DNA of 64,000 bases from Bradyrhizobium sp. WSM1417 (lineage in GTDB: Bacteria; Pseudomonadota; Alphaproteobacteria; Rhizobiales; Xanthobacteraceae): the NCBI RefSeq assembly GCF_000515415.1, contig NZ_KI911783.1, positions 7,675,831 through 7,739,830 of the forward strand, read 5' to 3'. Position numbers and translations under genes: made by a program. The notes beneath the pieces are model-generated. The model did no database searches. It saw only the letters and a program-made list of their open reading frames with translations, and was not told the origin of the DNA. Every line of letters begins with the position of its first letter. The first letter of the stretch is position 1. Shown here piece by piece: positions 8,260 through 16,743 of the stretch.

Positions 8260-9498
8260 ATGGCAGACGCTCTGGAATTGCAGGCCCGTTCGCTGCTCAG
8301 CGCAGCAGCGGTTCGCGCGCGTGCCGGCGAGATGTTCGAGATCGGCCTGAACGGCGGGCTGACGCATTTCACGATCGATCTCGATCGCATGGATGGCGTT
8401 GCCGACGCCGTGCTCGCGGTGACGCGCGAGGCCTATCCGACGCTGGAGATTCCGTTCCATGCGCGCTGGCGGCATTTCGTGCTCGGCGGTGTCGACCGTT
8501 GGGCGCGGCTTGCGGATTCGGCGTCGTGGACCGATCGCGCGGCGCGAGCGCGGGCGGAGTTCGACCTTGCCATCGTCAGCGTGCTGCTCGATGCCGGCGC
8601 GGGGGCGGCGTGGCGATATCGCGACGCCGTGACGGGACAGAGCATCGGCCGATCCGAAGGACTCGCGATTGCAAGCCTCGACATGTTCGCGAGCGGTCTT
8701 TTCTCCCGCGATCCCCGCGCACCTTTCAGGGCCGATGCCGACGTGCTCGCGCACCTGCCGCTCGCCGCGCTCACATCCGCTTTTCAGGTGAGCGATGCCA
8801 ATCCGCTGCTCGGGCTCGAGGGGCGGATCGATCTGCTGCGACGCCTGGGCAAGCTGGTGACGGAGCGCGCGGACGTGTTCGGCGCGCACGATACGCCGCG
8901 GCCGGGCGGGTTGTTCGATCACATCGCGGCACAGGCCAAGGGCGGCGCGATTCCCGCGCCCGCGATTCTCTCGGCGGTGCTGAACCAGCTCGGACCGATC
9001 TGGCCATCGCGGCTCGAGCTTGCCGGGATTCCGCTCGGCGATTGCTGGCGCCATCCGGCGATCAAGGCCAGCGATGCGACCGCGGGCCTCGTGCCCCTGC
9101 ACAAGCTGTCGCAATGGCTGAGCTATTCGCTGATCGAGCCGCTCCAGCGTGCCGGGTTTGACGTCACCGACATCGACGGCCTGACCGGGCTTGCCGAATA
9201 CCGCAATGGCGGCCTGTTCGTCGATCACGAGCTGCTGCGCCTGCGCGACGCCGCTGACGCTGAGCGTGCGCATGCGGTGGACTCCCTGCTCGTCGTCGAG
9301 TGGCGCGCGCTGACCGTGGCGCTGCTGGACCGGCTCGCCGAACTGGTCCGCGCCAAACTCGGCCGCACTCCTGAGACATTGCCGCTCGCCAGCATTCTGG
9401 AAGGCGGCACCTGGGCCGCGGGCCGCGCCATCGCCTTCGCGCGCCGCCCCGACGGTTCGCCGCCGCTCAAGGTGATCAGCGACGGCACGGTGTTCTAG
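8260..9498 (+). CDS. urc4: DUF1688 family protein, Urc4 homologue
   Basis: 412 residues from ATG 8260, seven bases after urc1 stops, so the two are almost surely cotranscribed. The N-terminus ([19 protein letters not shown], then [11 protein letters not shown]) and the [13 protein letters not shown] segment fit DUF1688 as I know it. The family is found in fungi (URC4) and in bacteria beside RibA-like and UPRT genes. It is required for uracil catabolism in Lachancea kluyveri, but its chemistry is not settled. It has no signal peptide or membrane span, so it is cytosolic. The C-terminal [15 protein letters not shown] stretch is glycine-rich and may bind substrate; that is inference. Confidence 0.85.
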   Translation: MADALELQARSLLSAAAVRARAGEMFEIGLNGGLTHFTIDLDRMDGVADAVLAVTREAYPTLEIPFHARWRHFVLGGVDRWARLADSASWTDRAARARAEFDLAIVSVLLDAGAGAAWRYRDAVTGQSIGRSEGLAIASLDMFASGLFSRDPRAPFRADADVLAHLPLAALTSAFQVSDANPLLGLEGRIDLLRRLGKLVTERADVFGAHDTPRPGGLFDHIAAQAKGGAIPAPAILSAVLNQLGPIWPSRLELAGIPLGDCWRHPAIKASDATAGLVPLHKLSQWLSYSLIEPLQRAGFDVTDIDGLTGLAEYRNGGLFVDHELLRLRDAADAERAHAVDSLLVVEWRALTVALLDRLAELVRAKLGRTPETLPLASILEGGTWAAGRAIAFARRPDGSPPLKVISDGTVF

Positions 9499-9524
9499 TC
9501 TCTCGTTCGAGTTCGCGGAAACAG

Positions 9525-9577
9525 ACCCCTCATCCGGCGCTTCGCGCCACCTTCTCCCACAAGGGGAGAAGGGAGAA
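9525..9577. repeat. Palindromic intergenic repeat (family D)
   Basis: CCCTCATCCGGCGCTTCGCG followed by CTTCTCCCACAAGGGGAGAAG, a hairpin between urc4 and the upp-like gene. A degenerate half copy is at 4543-4565. It may stabilise or partly terminate the urc1-urc4 message before the third gene. Confidence 0.65.
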
Positions 9578-9593
9578 AGCAAGAGCACCCGTC

Positions 9594-10223
9594 ATGCAAG
9601 GCGTCACGATCGTCGATCATCCGCTGGTGCAGCACAAGCTGACCCTGGTGCGGGACAAATCGATCTCGACCAAATCGTTTCGGGAGCTGATCAAGGAGAT
9701 CGGCATGCTGCTGTGCTACGAGGTGACGCGCGACCTGCCGCTCGCCGATACCGTCATCGAAACGCCGCTGGCGACGATGCATTCGGCCAAGATCGCGGGC
9801 AAGAAGCTGGTCTTCGTACCGATGCTGCGCGCCGGCACCACCTTCGTCGACGGCATGATGGATCTGGTGCCGACCGCGCGCGTCGCACATATCGGCCTCT
9901 ATCGTGAGCCGCACAGCTTTGCGGCGGTCGAGTACTTCTTCAAATCCCCATCCGATCTCGGCGAACGCCTGGCGATCGTGGTCACGCCGGTGGTTGCGAC
10001 CGCCAATACGGCTGTGGCCGCGATCGATCGGCTGAAGGAGCGCGGCGCCAAGGACATTCGCCTCGCCTGCCTGATCGCCGCCCCCGAAGGGCTCGAACGG
10101 CTGCGCGGACTGCATCCGGACGTCCCGATCTGGACGGCCGCGGTCGACGAAGGTCTCGACGAGAACGGTTTCATTTTGCCGGGCCTTGGCGACGCCGGCG
10201 ACCGCGCCTACGGGACGAGATAG
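9594..10223 (+). CDS. Uracil phosphoribosyltransferase-like protein (Urc6) with altered PRPP loop
   Basis: 209 residues, the normal UPRT length. Most UPRT signatures are present: [14 protein letters not shown] (73-88), [12 protein letters not shown], and the uracil-binding C-terminus [18 protein letters not shown]. The PRPP-binding loop, normally DPMLATGGS, reads TPVVATANT at 131-139. The acidic residue and both glycines are gone. This could weaken PRPP binding or signal another ribosyl donor. In the yeast URC pathway, Urc6 is a UPRT homologue (FUR1), so the position after urc1-urc4 fits that role. It follows urc4 by 95 bases containing a repeat. It may be cotranscribed with urc4 or have its own promoter. 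Confidence 0.8.
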   Translation: MQGVTIVDHPLVQHKLTLVRDKSISTKSFRELIKEIGMLLCYEVTRDLPLADTVIETPLATMHSAKIAGKKLVFVPMLRAGTTFVDGMMDLVPTARVAHIGLYREPHSFAAVEYFFKSPSDLGERLAIVVTPVVATANTAVAAIDRLKERGAKDIRLACLIAAPEGLERLRGLHPDVPIWTAAVDEGLDENGFILPGLGDAGDRAYGTR

Positions 10224-10301
10224 GCGCCGGCCTGCAAACCGCGTCACGTTAGGAACAGCTTCGCCCGCGCAAGGTTTTCCTGCTCTACGATGGAGAGTAC
10301 G

Positions 10302-10514
10302 ATGACCTATCAGGATGACGACCGCAGGGTAGACAGAGCACGCCGCAACAGCCCGGTGGGCTGGGCGATCGGCGCGATCTTCGTGATCGCCGTGGTCGCG
10401 GCCGTCTTCTTCTACAATGGACGCGACGTCGGTCCGCAGACCACGACCACCAGCCCGAACAACGCGCCGAGCGTCACCACGGGCTCAACCAATCCGGCCG
10501 CCCCGGCAAAGTGA
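10302..10514 (+). CDS. Small single-span membrane protein
   Basis: 70 residues from ATG 10302, with a GGAGAG ribosome site starting at 10292. An ATG at 10290 is upstream of that site and is less likely. A short charged N-terminus (DDDRRVDRARR) is followed by one transmembrane helix (VGWAIGAIFVIAVVAAVFFY) and a Thr/Ser/Pro-rich tail. The topology is probably N-in with the tail in the periplasm. I do not recognise a family. It is convergent with the DUF305 gene, 16 bases away. Confidence 0.65.
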   Translation: MTYQDDDRRVDRARRNSPVGWAIGAIFVIAVVAAVFFYNGRDVGPQTTTTSPNNAPSVTTGSTNPAAPAK

Positions 10515-10530
10515 TACGAGGGCCGCTCCG

Positions 10531-11022
10531 TCAGGTCGGCGGCCGCGGCGGCAGATCCTTCGCGTCCGCGGGCGCGGGCTTCTCCTTGAGGTCGGCGATC
10601 AACCGTTCCATTTCGCCGATCTCCCGCACCTGGGCTTCGATGATGTCGTCGGCCAGCTTGCGGACTCGGGGATCCCTGATGTGCGCGCGCTCGCTCGTGA
10701 GAACCGCGATGGAATGATGCGGGATCATCGCCTGCATATAGGCAACGTCGGTCACGGTCTGCTGGCTACGAACGAGCCAGAGCGAAACCGCAAACACGAT
10801 AGCGCTGGCAGCCAGAATGGCGACGTTCGCCGTACGGTTCCTGTACATGCCCCACATGAAAGCGAGCATCACGGCGGCCATGACGGCGCCCATCAGCAAC
10901 GCCATCCACGTCCGGGTCTGGCTATACCAGACGTGATCCAGAGCGAAGGTGTTGAGATACATCAGACCGAACATGATCACGGTGGAAGCCGCGATCATCG
11001 TGACGAAACGACCGTAAGCCAT
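10531..11022 (-). CDS. DUF305 domain membrane protein
   Basis: 163 residues from ATG 11022 (MAYGRFVTM), with GGGAAG just upstream. The longer in-frame N-terminus is low-complexity and unlikely. Three hydrophobic helices fill the first 100 residues (near 5-25, 38-58 and 66-86). The DUF305 motif YMQAMIPHHSIAVL follows, then a helical tail (DDIIEAQVREIGEMERLIADL). The HH pair is the hallmark of the family and may bind copper or another metal; that role is suggested for relatives and not shown here. The C-terminal domain would face the periplasm. It stands downstream of the M48 peptidase gene on the same strand, with 101 bases between. Confidence 0.8.
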   Translation of the reverse strand: MAYGRFVTMIAASTVIMFGLMYLNTFALDHVWYSQTRTWMALLMGAVMAAVMLAFMWGMYRNRTANVAILAASAIVFAVSLWLVRSQQTVTDVAYMQAMIPHHSIAVLTSERAHIRDPRVRKLADDIIEAQVREIGEMERLIADLKEKPAPADAKDLPPRPPT

Positions 11023-11123
11023 GAGGAACTTCCCGCTGTTTATGGGAGATAACCACTCTCCGAGGGATCGTTCCTCGCCGACGGGTGATTTGTCGCGGGG
11101 CCGACGCCTCGGCGGCAAGAGAT

Positions 11124-12230
11124 TCAGATCTTGCCGCTGCCGCAGATCCCCTTCAGCGCCTGCCACTCCGCATCCGTCAGCAGCGGCGGGCCGCTGGCGG
11201 GGCGATCCTCCTTCGTCATGCGCGCGAGCCGGCCCTCCGTCAGCGGATGGCTCGCCAGGATCGACGTGAGGCCGCCGCCTTCCTTGCCGGTGATGCGGAA
11301 CATCAATTCGGCCGCAGGCTTCGGCGAGCGGCCGAGCTTGTGCATGATCTCGATGGCAAAACTATCCGCAGCGGTCTCGGCCTCACGCGAATAGGAGGCC
11401 TCGACCACGCTGCGCGAGGCGAAGATCACGGCGCTCGAGCCGGTGACGTCGCCGAACAACAGGCCGATCAGAAACGAGGTGCCACCGTTATAGATGAGGC
11501 CGCGCATGTTGTCGTAATGCTTGAGGTGACCGAGCTCGTGAGCGAGGATGCCGGCAAGCTCGTCCGGGCTTTCGGCCTTCTCGAGCATACCTTTCAGCAC
11601 GAACACCTTGCCACCGGGCAGCGCGAACGCATTCGGCACCGGGGTCGGCAGCACGCCCGCGGTCATGGAATCGTCATCGAGGCCGGCGGCATCGCGCAGC
11701 CGATTGACGAGTTTGAGGAAGGCTGCCTTCCCCGCCGCATCCTCGCACGCATTGCGGCCGAAGATGGTCTTCACCTGAACCTCCGACGCATCGCCGATGC
11801 GCCGCTCGATTGGTTTCGGGACCAGCGGCGCGAGGCGGTCGGCAGCGAGCGGCACGCCGAACAGCACGACGCAGACGATGGAGACGGTGGCAGCCATCGA
11901 CCAGCCGACGATTTTTGCGACGCCACGGCGCGAGGTCTGGTGGTCGTCGAGCCGCATGCAGCGGGCAGTCACGTCTGAGGCGAGCAAAGCGTCGCGGATT
12001 TCCAGCCGCGCCAGCGGCGGCGCGGAAGCGCAGGCGAGCCGCAAAATGCCGGGCGGGCTATCGGCGCGGCGGATGTCGGCATAGGCCCAGCGAACGGGCG
12101 CACCCTCTTCGAGGATCTCGAGCGCGTCACTGAGCGTCAGCGTCACCTGCCGCCTGCGGCTCGACACGCCGTCGAAGAAGATGGTCGGCTTTGCGGATTG
12201 CGCCGGGGCCTCAGCGAATACGTCACTCAC
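11124..12230 (-). CDS. M48 family membrane-associated zinc metallopeptidase
   Basis: 368 residues. Residues 1-105 form a cytosolic N-terminal region. One transmembrane helix follows (VGWSMAATVSIVCVVLFGVP, 108-128). The peptidase domain has the HELGH zinc site at 231-235 and a downstream EAETAADSFA segment supplying the third ligand. PNAFALPGGKVFV before the zinc site is typical of the M48/Oma1/BepA branch. Such enzymes degrade misfolded envelope proteins. The start is 3 bases after the DUF898 stop, so the two form an operon. The DUF898 protein, also in the membrane, may be a partner; that is inference from linkage. Confidence 0.85.
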   Translation of the reverse strand: MSDVFAEAPAQSAKPTIFFDGVSSRRRQVTLTLSDALEILEEGAPVRWAYADIRRADSPPGILRLACASAPPLARLEIRDALLASDVTARCMRLDDHQTSRRGVAKIVGWSMAATVSIVCVVLFGVPLAADRLAPLVPKPIERRIGDASEVQVKTIFGRNACEDAAGKAAFLKLVNRLRDAAGLDDDSMTAGVLPTPVPNAFALPGGKVFVLKGMLEKAESPDELAGILAHELGHLKHYDNMRGLIYNGGTSFLIGLLFGDVTGSSAVIFASRSVVEASYSREAETAADSFAIEIMHKLGRSPKPAAELMFRITGKEGGGLTSILASHPLTEGRLARMTKEDRPASGPPLLTDAEWQALKGICGSGKI

Positions 12231-12233
12231 AGC

Positions 12234-13379
12234 TCAGAATCCCGCGACATCGAGTCCATCGGCAAAGCCTTCGCCGAGCGCGCTGGCAAGCTCGGCGCTG
12301 CCGCGCACATCCGCGGCGGCGGCGATGTTGTGCACATCGACGGTTTCCAGCACCTTGGCCCAGAGATCGCGCTGGAGATAGACCCGCATGACGATGTTGA
12401 GGGCCAGGGCGAGTGCGAGGTAGCCGACGACCATCATCACCAATGTCGGGATGCTCTTGCCGGCATTGCCGGGCCCCAACGCCTGCTCGACCGAAAGACC
12501 ACTCAGCGTGACCACGAGCATGGTTGCTCCGCCGATATAGGCGGCGAAGATGGCCGAGAGCAGCGTCCACCAGCCGATCACCTTCCAGTACAGGCCGTAG
12601 AATGCGTTGTGCGGCAGTTGCGAGGACAGGCTGACGTCGCCGATGCGGATGCCGTCGAGCCACCAGCGCCACTCGCGCGCCTTGAACTCGGCATAGAAGA
12701 ACGGCGCGAGCGGAAAGATCACCATTGCAATCGGGCTCAGCAGCCACAGCCACCAGGCGCGCTTGAAGAAGGTCCAGCCGTCGGCTTTGAAATCGCCGCT
12801 CAAATCGCCGTAATGAGTGTGCCGCATCTTGTAGCGTTCGAGCGAGGCCTCGCGCCACGGCAATGCGAGCCCGAGCGTCAGGAACACCAGCAAGCCCCAC
12901 AGCATGGCGCGGAACGAATAGGCCCAGCCCGATCCGTCCATCCAGAACCGCACGCCGCGCCAGACCGTGCGCGTCAGGCGATAACGCCGCGCGCGAAAGA
13001 TCGCAAACTGGCCGAAGGCATAGAAGCTGATGAACAGCGGCGTCGAGGCAAAGCCCTGCCAGCGCTCGAACTCGATACCGACAAGGAAGTAAGCGAGGTA
13101 GATCGGCACCAGGATCGCGAGCGCGAACAGGAAGCCGACCAGGAGCTCCTTGGCCCGCCCGGTATATTCGGCGGCGTCGCCATCAACCGCGGTGTTCGCC
13201 CACAGATGACGGCGGATGTCGGTGACGAGCCAGAACCGGTAGAAGCCGAAGGTGACGAGCTCGAGCATGGCACCCTTGGTGACCAATTTGCGAAACTCGG
13301 TACGGTTGCCGGTGAAATCGACCCCCGTGGGCGGCAGCGGCGGGGGTAAGGGTTCGGAGCCGATGGGGGCCCATTGCAT
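12234..13379 (-). CDS. DUF898 (YjgN-like) multi-pass membrane protein
   Basis: 381 residues from ATG 13379; a TTG at 13424 is less likely. There are several membrane helices, for example LLVGFLFALAILVPIYLAYFL and LLSAIFAAYIGGATMLVVTL. The pattern of repeated F/Y-rich helices with GAMLELVTFGFYRFW and YRLTRTVWRGVRFWMDG segments is characteristic of DUF898. The function of the family is unknown. It is the first gene of a tight pair with the M48 peptidase gene, a common neighbour arrangement. Translation of the second gene may be coupled to this one. Confidence 0.75.
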   Translation of the reverse strand: MQWAPIGSEPLPPPLPPTGVDFTGNRTEFRKLVTKGAMLELVTFGFYRFWLVTDIRRHLWANTAVDGDAAEYTGRAKELLVGFLFALAILVPIYLAYFLVGIEFERWQGFASTPLFISFYAFGQFAIFRARRYRLTRTVWRGVRFWMDGSGWAYSFRAMLWGLLVFLTLGLALPWREASLERYKMRHTHYGDLSGDFKADGWTFFKRAWWLWLLSPIAMVIFPLAPFFYAEFKAREWRWWLDGIRIGDVSLSSQLPHNAFYGLYWKVIGWWTLLSAIFAAYIGGATMLVVTLSGLSVEQALGPGNAGKSIPTLVMMVVGYLALALALNIVMRVYLQRDLWAKVLETVDVHNIAAAADVRGSAELASALGEGFADGLDVAGF

Positions 13380-13570
13380 GTCGTTCACGGCGGCAACCTC
13401 GGGATGCGGACCTGGTTCGATCAAACTATAGATCAGAGATTAGTCGATCCCCAAGATGGGCGGGTTCGATTTAGCTCGATTCCGGTCGATTTCTGGCACG
13501 ATTCCACGGCCGAGGGCGTGCGCGAGATCACGTTCGCGAATGTCCCGTAGATGGGGTAACGGGCCGGCTC

Positions 13571-13650
13571 CGGATGGAGCGCAGCGCAATCCGGGACAGC
13601 GGCAGTGGCGCCCCGAACCCCGGATTACGCTTATGCTCCATCCAGGCTAC
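13571..13650. repeat. Inverted repeat (family E)
   Basis: CGGATGGAGCGCAGCGCAAT and, about 35 bases later, CCCGGATTACGCTTATGCTC plus CATCC form a long imperfect stem. It sits in the 393-base gap between DUF898 and the first P450 gene. I see nothing else in that gap, apart from the GGGAGAG ribosome site before 13773. Confidence 0.7.
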
Positions 13651-13772
13651 TGGCGAGACCGTGTGGCAAAACTCGCCCTTGCTCCGGCGCAGACAACCGG
13701 CTGTAATTGCAAATCAAATACCGCAGCGCAGAATTCAACGAGAACGCGCGGTTCATGTCAGGGAGAGCGGTC

Positions 13773-15038
13773 ATGCATGGGACCATCGAAAGCGCGGCGA
13801 AGCTCGACGCGTTACGCGCACGCGCAACGTCACTGCCGCTGGAGCAGTTCGATCCGGGCGACCCCGAGCTGTTCAGGACCGATACGTTCTGGCCCTATTT
13901 CGATCGCCTGCGTCGCGAAGATCCCGTGCACTATTGCAAGGACTCGATGTTCGGCCCGTATTGGTCCGTGACGCGCTACAACGACATCATGGAGATCGAG
14001 ACCAATCATTCGGTGTTCTCCTCAGCCTCCTCGCTCGGCGGCATCACCATCCGCGACATCGATCCGGAACTGCGCCGCGAGAGCTTCATCTCGATGGACC
14101 CACCGCGCCACGCGGCGCAGCGCAAGACCGTGGCGCCGATGTTCACGCCGACCCATCTGGACAACCTCGCGCTGAGCATCCGCAAGCGTTCGGCCGAGTG
14201 CCTGGACAATCTGCCGCGTGGCGAGGTGTTCGACTGGGTCGACCGCGTCTCGATCGAGCTCACCACGCAGATGCTCGCCGTGCTGTTCGACTTTCCCTGG
14301 GAGGATCGCCGCAAGCTGACGCGCTGGTCGGACATCGCGACCACCATTCCCGGACCCGACGGCCTCGTCGCCACCGAAGACGAGCGTCAAGCCGAGCTGA
14401 CGGAATGCGCCGGCTATTTCACGCGATTGTGGAAGGAACGGATCGAGCAGCCGCCCAAGAGCGACCTGTTGTCGATGATGGCGCACGGTGCCGCGACGCG
14501 CGACATGGACGCGAAGAACTTCCTCGGCAATCTGATCCTTCTGATCGTCGGCGGCAACGACACCACCCGCAACACCATGTCCGGTTCGCTCGACGCGCTG
14601 AGCCAGCATCCGGAGCAATATCGCAAGCTGCGCGAAAACCCCGCGCTGCTCGACAGCTTCGTGCCGGAAGTGATCCGCTGGCAGACACCGCTGGCCCATA
14701 TGCGGCGCACCGCGCTTGCGGACTTCGAGTTCCGCGGCAAGCAGATCAAGAAAGGTGACAAGGTCGTGATGTGGTACGTCTCGGGCAACCGCGACGCCGA
14801 CGCGATCGAAAAGCCCTACGAATTCATCATTGACCGCGCGCGGCCGCGCACGCATCTCTCGTTCGGTTTCGGCATCCACCGCTGCGTCGGCTTGCGGCTT
14901 GCCGAACTCCAGCTCAAGATCATCTGGGAAGAAATCCTCAAGCGATTCGACCATATCGAGGTGGTCGGCGAACCCAAGCGGGTCTATTCGAGCTTCGTGA
15001 AGGGTCTCGAAAGCTTGCCGGTGAAGATCGCGGCGTGA
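13773..15038 (+). CDS. Cytochrome P450, CYP153-like (first copy)
   Basis: 421 residues from ATG 13773, which follows GGGAGAG; an ATG at 13755 is upstream of that site. The I-helix is LLIVGGNDTTRNTMSGS, a pattern I associate with CYP153 alkane/fatty-acid omega-hydroxylases. The ExxR motif is EVIRW and the haem loop is FGFGIHRCVG. There is no membrane anchor, as expected for a soluble bacterial class I P450 that needs a separate ferredoxin and reductase. No ferredoxin gene is adjacent. It is very similar along its length to the next gene, so the pair is a tandem duplication. The substrate is not determined. Confidence 0.9.
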   Translation: MHGTIESAAKLDALRARATSLPLEQFDPGDPELFRTDTFWPYFDRLRREDPVHYCKDSMFGPYWSVTRYNDIMEIETNHSVFSSASSLGGITIRDIDPELRRESFISMDPPRHAAQRKTVAPMFTPTHLDNLALSIRKRSAECLDNLPRGEVFDWVDRVSIELTTQMLAVLFDFPWEDRRKLTRWSDIATTIPGPDGLVATEDERQAELTECAGYFTRLWKERIEQPPKSDLLSMMAHGAATRDMDAKNFLGNLILLIVGGNDTTRNTMSGSLDALSQHPEQYRKLRENPALLDSFVPEVIRWQTPLAHMRRTALADFEFRGKQIKKGDKVVMWYVSGNRDADAIEKPYEFIIDRARPRTHLSFGFGIHRCVGLRLAELQLKIIWEEILKRFDHIEVVGEPKRVYSSFVKGLESLPVKIAA

Positions 15039-15059
15039 TGTGGCATACGCCGGTGCTTC

Positions 15060-15201
15060 TCTCCCTCGCCCCGCTTGCGGGGAGAGGGTGGGGTGAGGGG
15101 GAATCTCCACGAGGACGGTGACCGCCGACTCGTGGAGACTCCCCCTCACCCGGATCGCATCTAGCGATGCGATCCGACCTCTCCCCGCAAGCGGGGCGAG
15201 G
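15060..15201. repeat. Paired palindromic repeats (family A) between the P450 genes
   Basis: CTCCCTCGCCCCGCTTGCGG...GGGTGGGGTGAGGGGGA and, inverted, TCCCCCTCACCCGGATCGCA...CCTCTCCCCGCAAGCGGGG. The central spacer also has a short inverted pair (TCTCCACGAG/CTCGTGGAGA). The whole 142-base unit can fold on itself and fills most of the space between the two P450 genes. Confidence 0.8.
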
Positions 15202-15244
15202 TGAACTGCGTCTCGGCGTCCGATTCAAACACTGGAGAACCACC

Positions 15245-16519
15245 ATGAACATCCAAGCGCCGGTTCAAGTGGACAAGGCCGAACGCATGCGCAGGGCTCG
15301 CGAAGAGGCCTATGCGACCCCGCTGGCGCAGTTCCACCCGGGCGCGCCCAGACTGTTCCAGGACGACACCTTGTGGCCGTGGTTCGAACGGCTGCGCAAG
15401 GAAGAGCCGGTGCATTACTGCACCAACGCGCCGATCGAACCGTACTGGTCGGTGGTGAAGTACGACGACATCATGCATGTCGACACCAACCACGGCCTGT
15501 TCTCCTCTGACTCGACGCTCGGCGGCATCGGGATCCGCGACGTGCCGGAAGGTTACGACTGGCCGAGCTTCATCGCCATGGACCAGCCGCGTCATTCGTC
15601 GCAGCGCAAGACGGTGTCGCCGATGTTCACGCCGACTCATCTGGACGAACTGGCAAAACTGATCCGCCAGCGTTCGCAGACCGTACTAGACAATCTGCCG
15701 CGCAACGAGACCTTCAATTTCGTCGAGCGCGTCTCGATCGAGTTGACGACGCAGATGCTGGCCACCCTGTTCGACTTCCCCTGGGAGGAACGGCGCAAGC
15801 TGACGCGCTGGTCCGATGTCGCGACCGCGCTGCCCAAGAGCGGCATCGTGGCCTCGGCCGAAGAGCGCCGCCGCGAGATGGACGAATGCTACGCCTACAT
15901 GTCCAAGCTCTGGAACGAGCGCGTCAATTCCGCGCCGCGCAACGATCTGCTGTCGCTGATGGCGCACAACGACGCCACGCGGTTCATGGATCCCGACAAT
16001 CTCATGGGCAACATCATCCTGCTCATCGTCGGCGGCAACGACACCACGCGCAATACCATGACGGGCTCGGTGCTGGCGCTGAACGAGAACCCGGAGCAGT
16101 ACGACAGGCTGCGCGCCAACCCGGAACTGATCGATTCCATGGTGCCCGAAGTGATCCGCTGGCAGACCCCGCTCGCGCATATGCGGCGCACCGCGCTGCA
16201 GGACACCGAAGTTGGCGGCAAGCACATCAAGAAGGGCGACCGCGTCGTGATGTGGTACGTCTCCGGCAACCGCGACGAGGAGATGTTCGAGAGGCCGAAC
16301 GAGTTCATCATCGATCGGCCGCGGCCGCGCACCCACCTCTCCTTCGGCTTCGGCATCCACCGCTGCGTCGGCATGCGCCTCGCCGAGCTCCAGCTCAAGA
16401 TCGTCTGGGAAGAGATGCTGAAGCGCTTCGACCGCATCGAGGTGGTCGGCGAGCCCAAGCGGATCTATTCGAGCTTCATCAAGGGATACGAGTCGTTGCC
16501 GGTGAGAATCCCGGGGTAG
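15245..16519 (+). CDS. Cytochrome P450, CYP153-like (second copy)
   Basis: 424 residues from ATG 15245. It has the same key motifs as its neighbour: LLIVGGNDTTRNTMTGS (I-helix), EVIRW (ExxR) and FGFGIHRCVG (haem loop). Long blocks are near-identical, for example TPLAHMRRTAL and KKGDRVVMWYVSGNRD. The N-terminal 40 residues and the B-C region differ more, and there the substrate pocket may differ. The two genes share strand and are separated by 206 bases with a repeat. Either one transcript or two are possible. Confidence 0.9.
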   Translation: MNIQAPVQVDKAERMRRAREEAYATPLAQFHPGAPRLFQDDTLWPWFERLRKEEPVHYCTNAPIEPYWSVVKYDDIMHVDTNHGLFSSDSTLGGIGIRDVPEGYDWPSFIAMDQPRHSSQRKTVSPMFTPTHLDELAKLIRQRSQTVLDNLPRNETFNFVERVSIELTTQMLATLFDFPWEERRKLTRWSDVATALPKSGIVASAEERRREMDECYAYMSKLWNERVNSAPRNDLLSLMAHNDATRFMDPDNLMGNIILLIVGGNDTTRNTMTGSVLALNENPEQYDRLRANPELIDSMVPEVIRWQTPLAHMRRTALQDTEVGGKHIKKGDRVVMWYVSGNRDEEMFERPNEFIIDRPRPRTHLSFGFGIHRCVGMRLAELQLKIVWEEMLKRFDRIEVVGEPKRIYSSFIKGYESLPVRIPG

Positions 16520-16529
16520 GCTCATCCTC

Positions 16530-16619
16530 CGTCATTGCGAGGAGCCCTTGCGACGAAGCAATCCAGACTTGTAACCGCGGAGGGATTCCTGGATTGCTTC
16601 GCTGCGCTCGCAATGACGA
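16530..16619. repeat. Inverted repeat (family B)
   Basis: CGTCATTGCGAGGAGCCCTT...GAAGCAATCCAG faces GGATTGCTTCGCTGCGCTCG CAATGACG. Other copies: 20958-21044, 38144-38224 and 57253-57340. All are intergenic and able to fold into a long hairpin. Confidence 0.85.
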
Positions 16620-16743
16620 GGTTTTGGCGGCACGTGCGCGCCAAACTGGCGACGCACCTCCCCGGCTATAAAATTCCGGCATGACAGCTCGCGCCAGATG
16701 CGAAGGCGAGATCGCGCGCGACTGGTCTACGACACCGGCACAT

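Noticed and set aside
15060..15201. CRISPR-like alternation of repeats in the P450 spacer and elsewhere
   Set aside because: The units are inverted palindromes of differing lengths, not direct repeats with unique spacers, and no cas gene is present.
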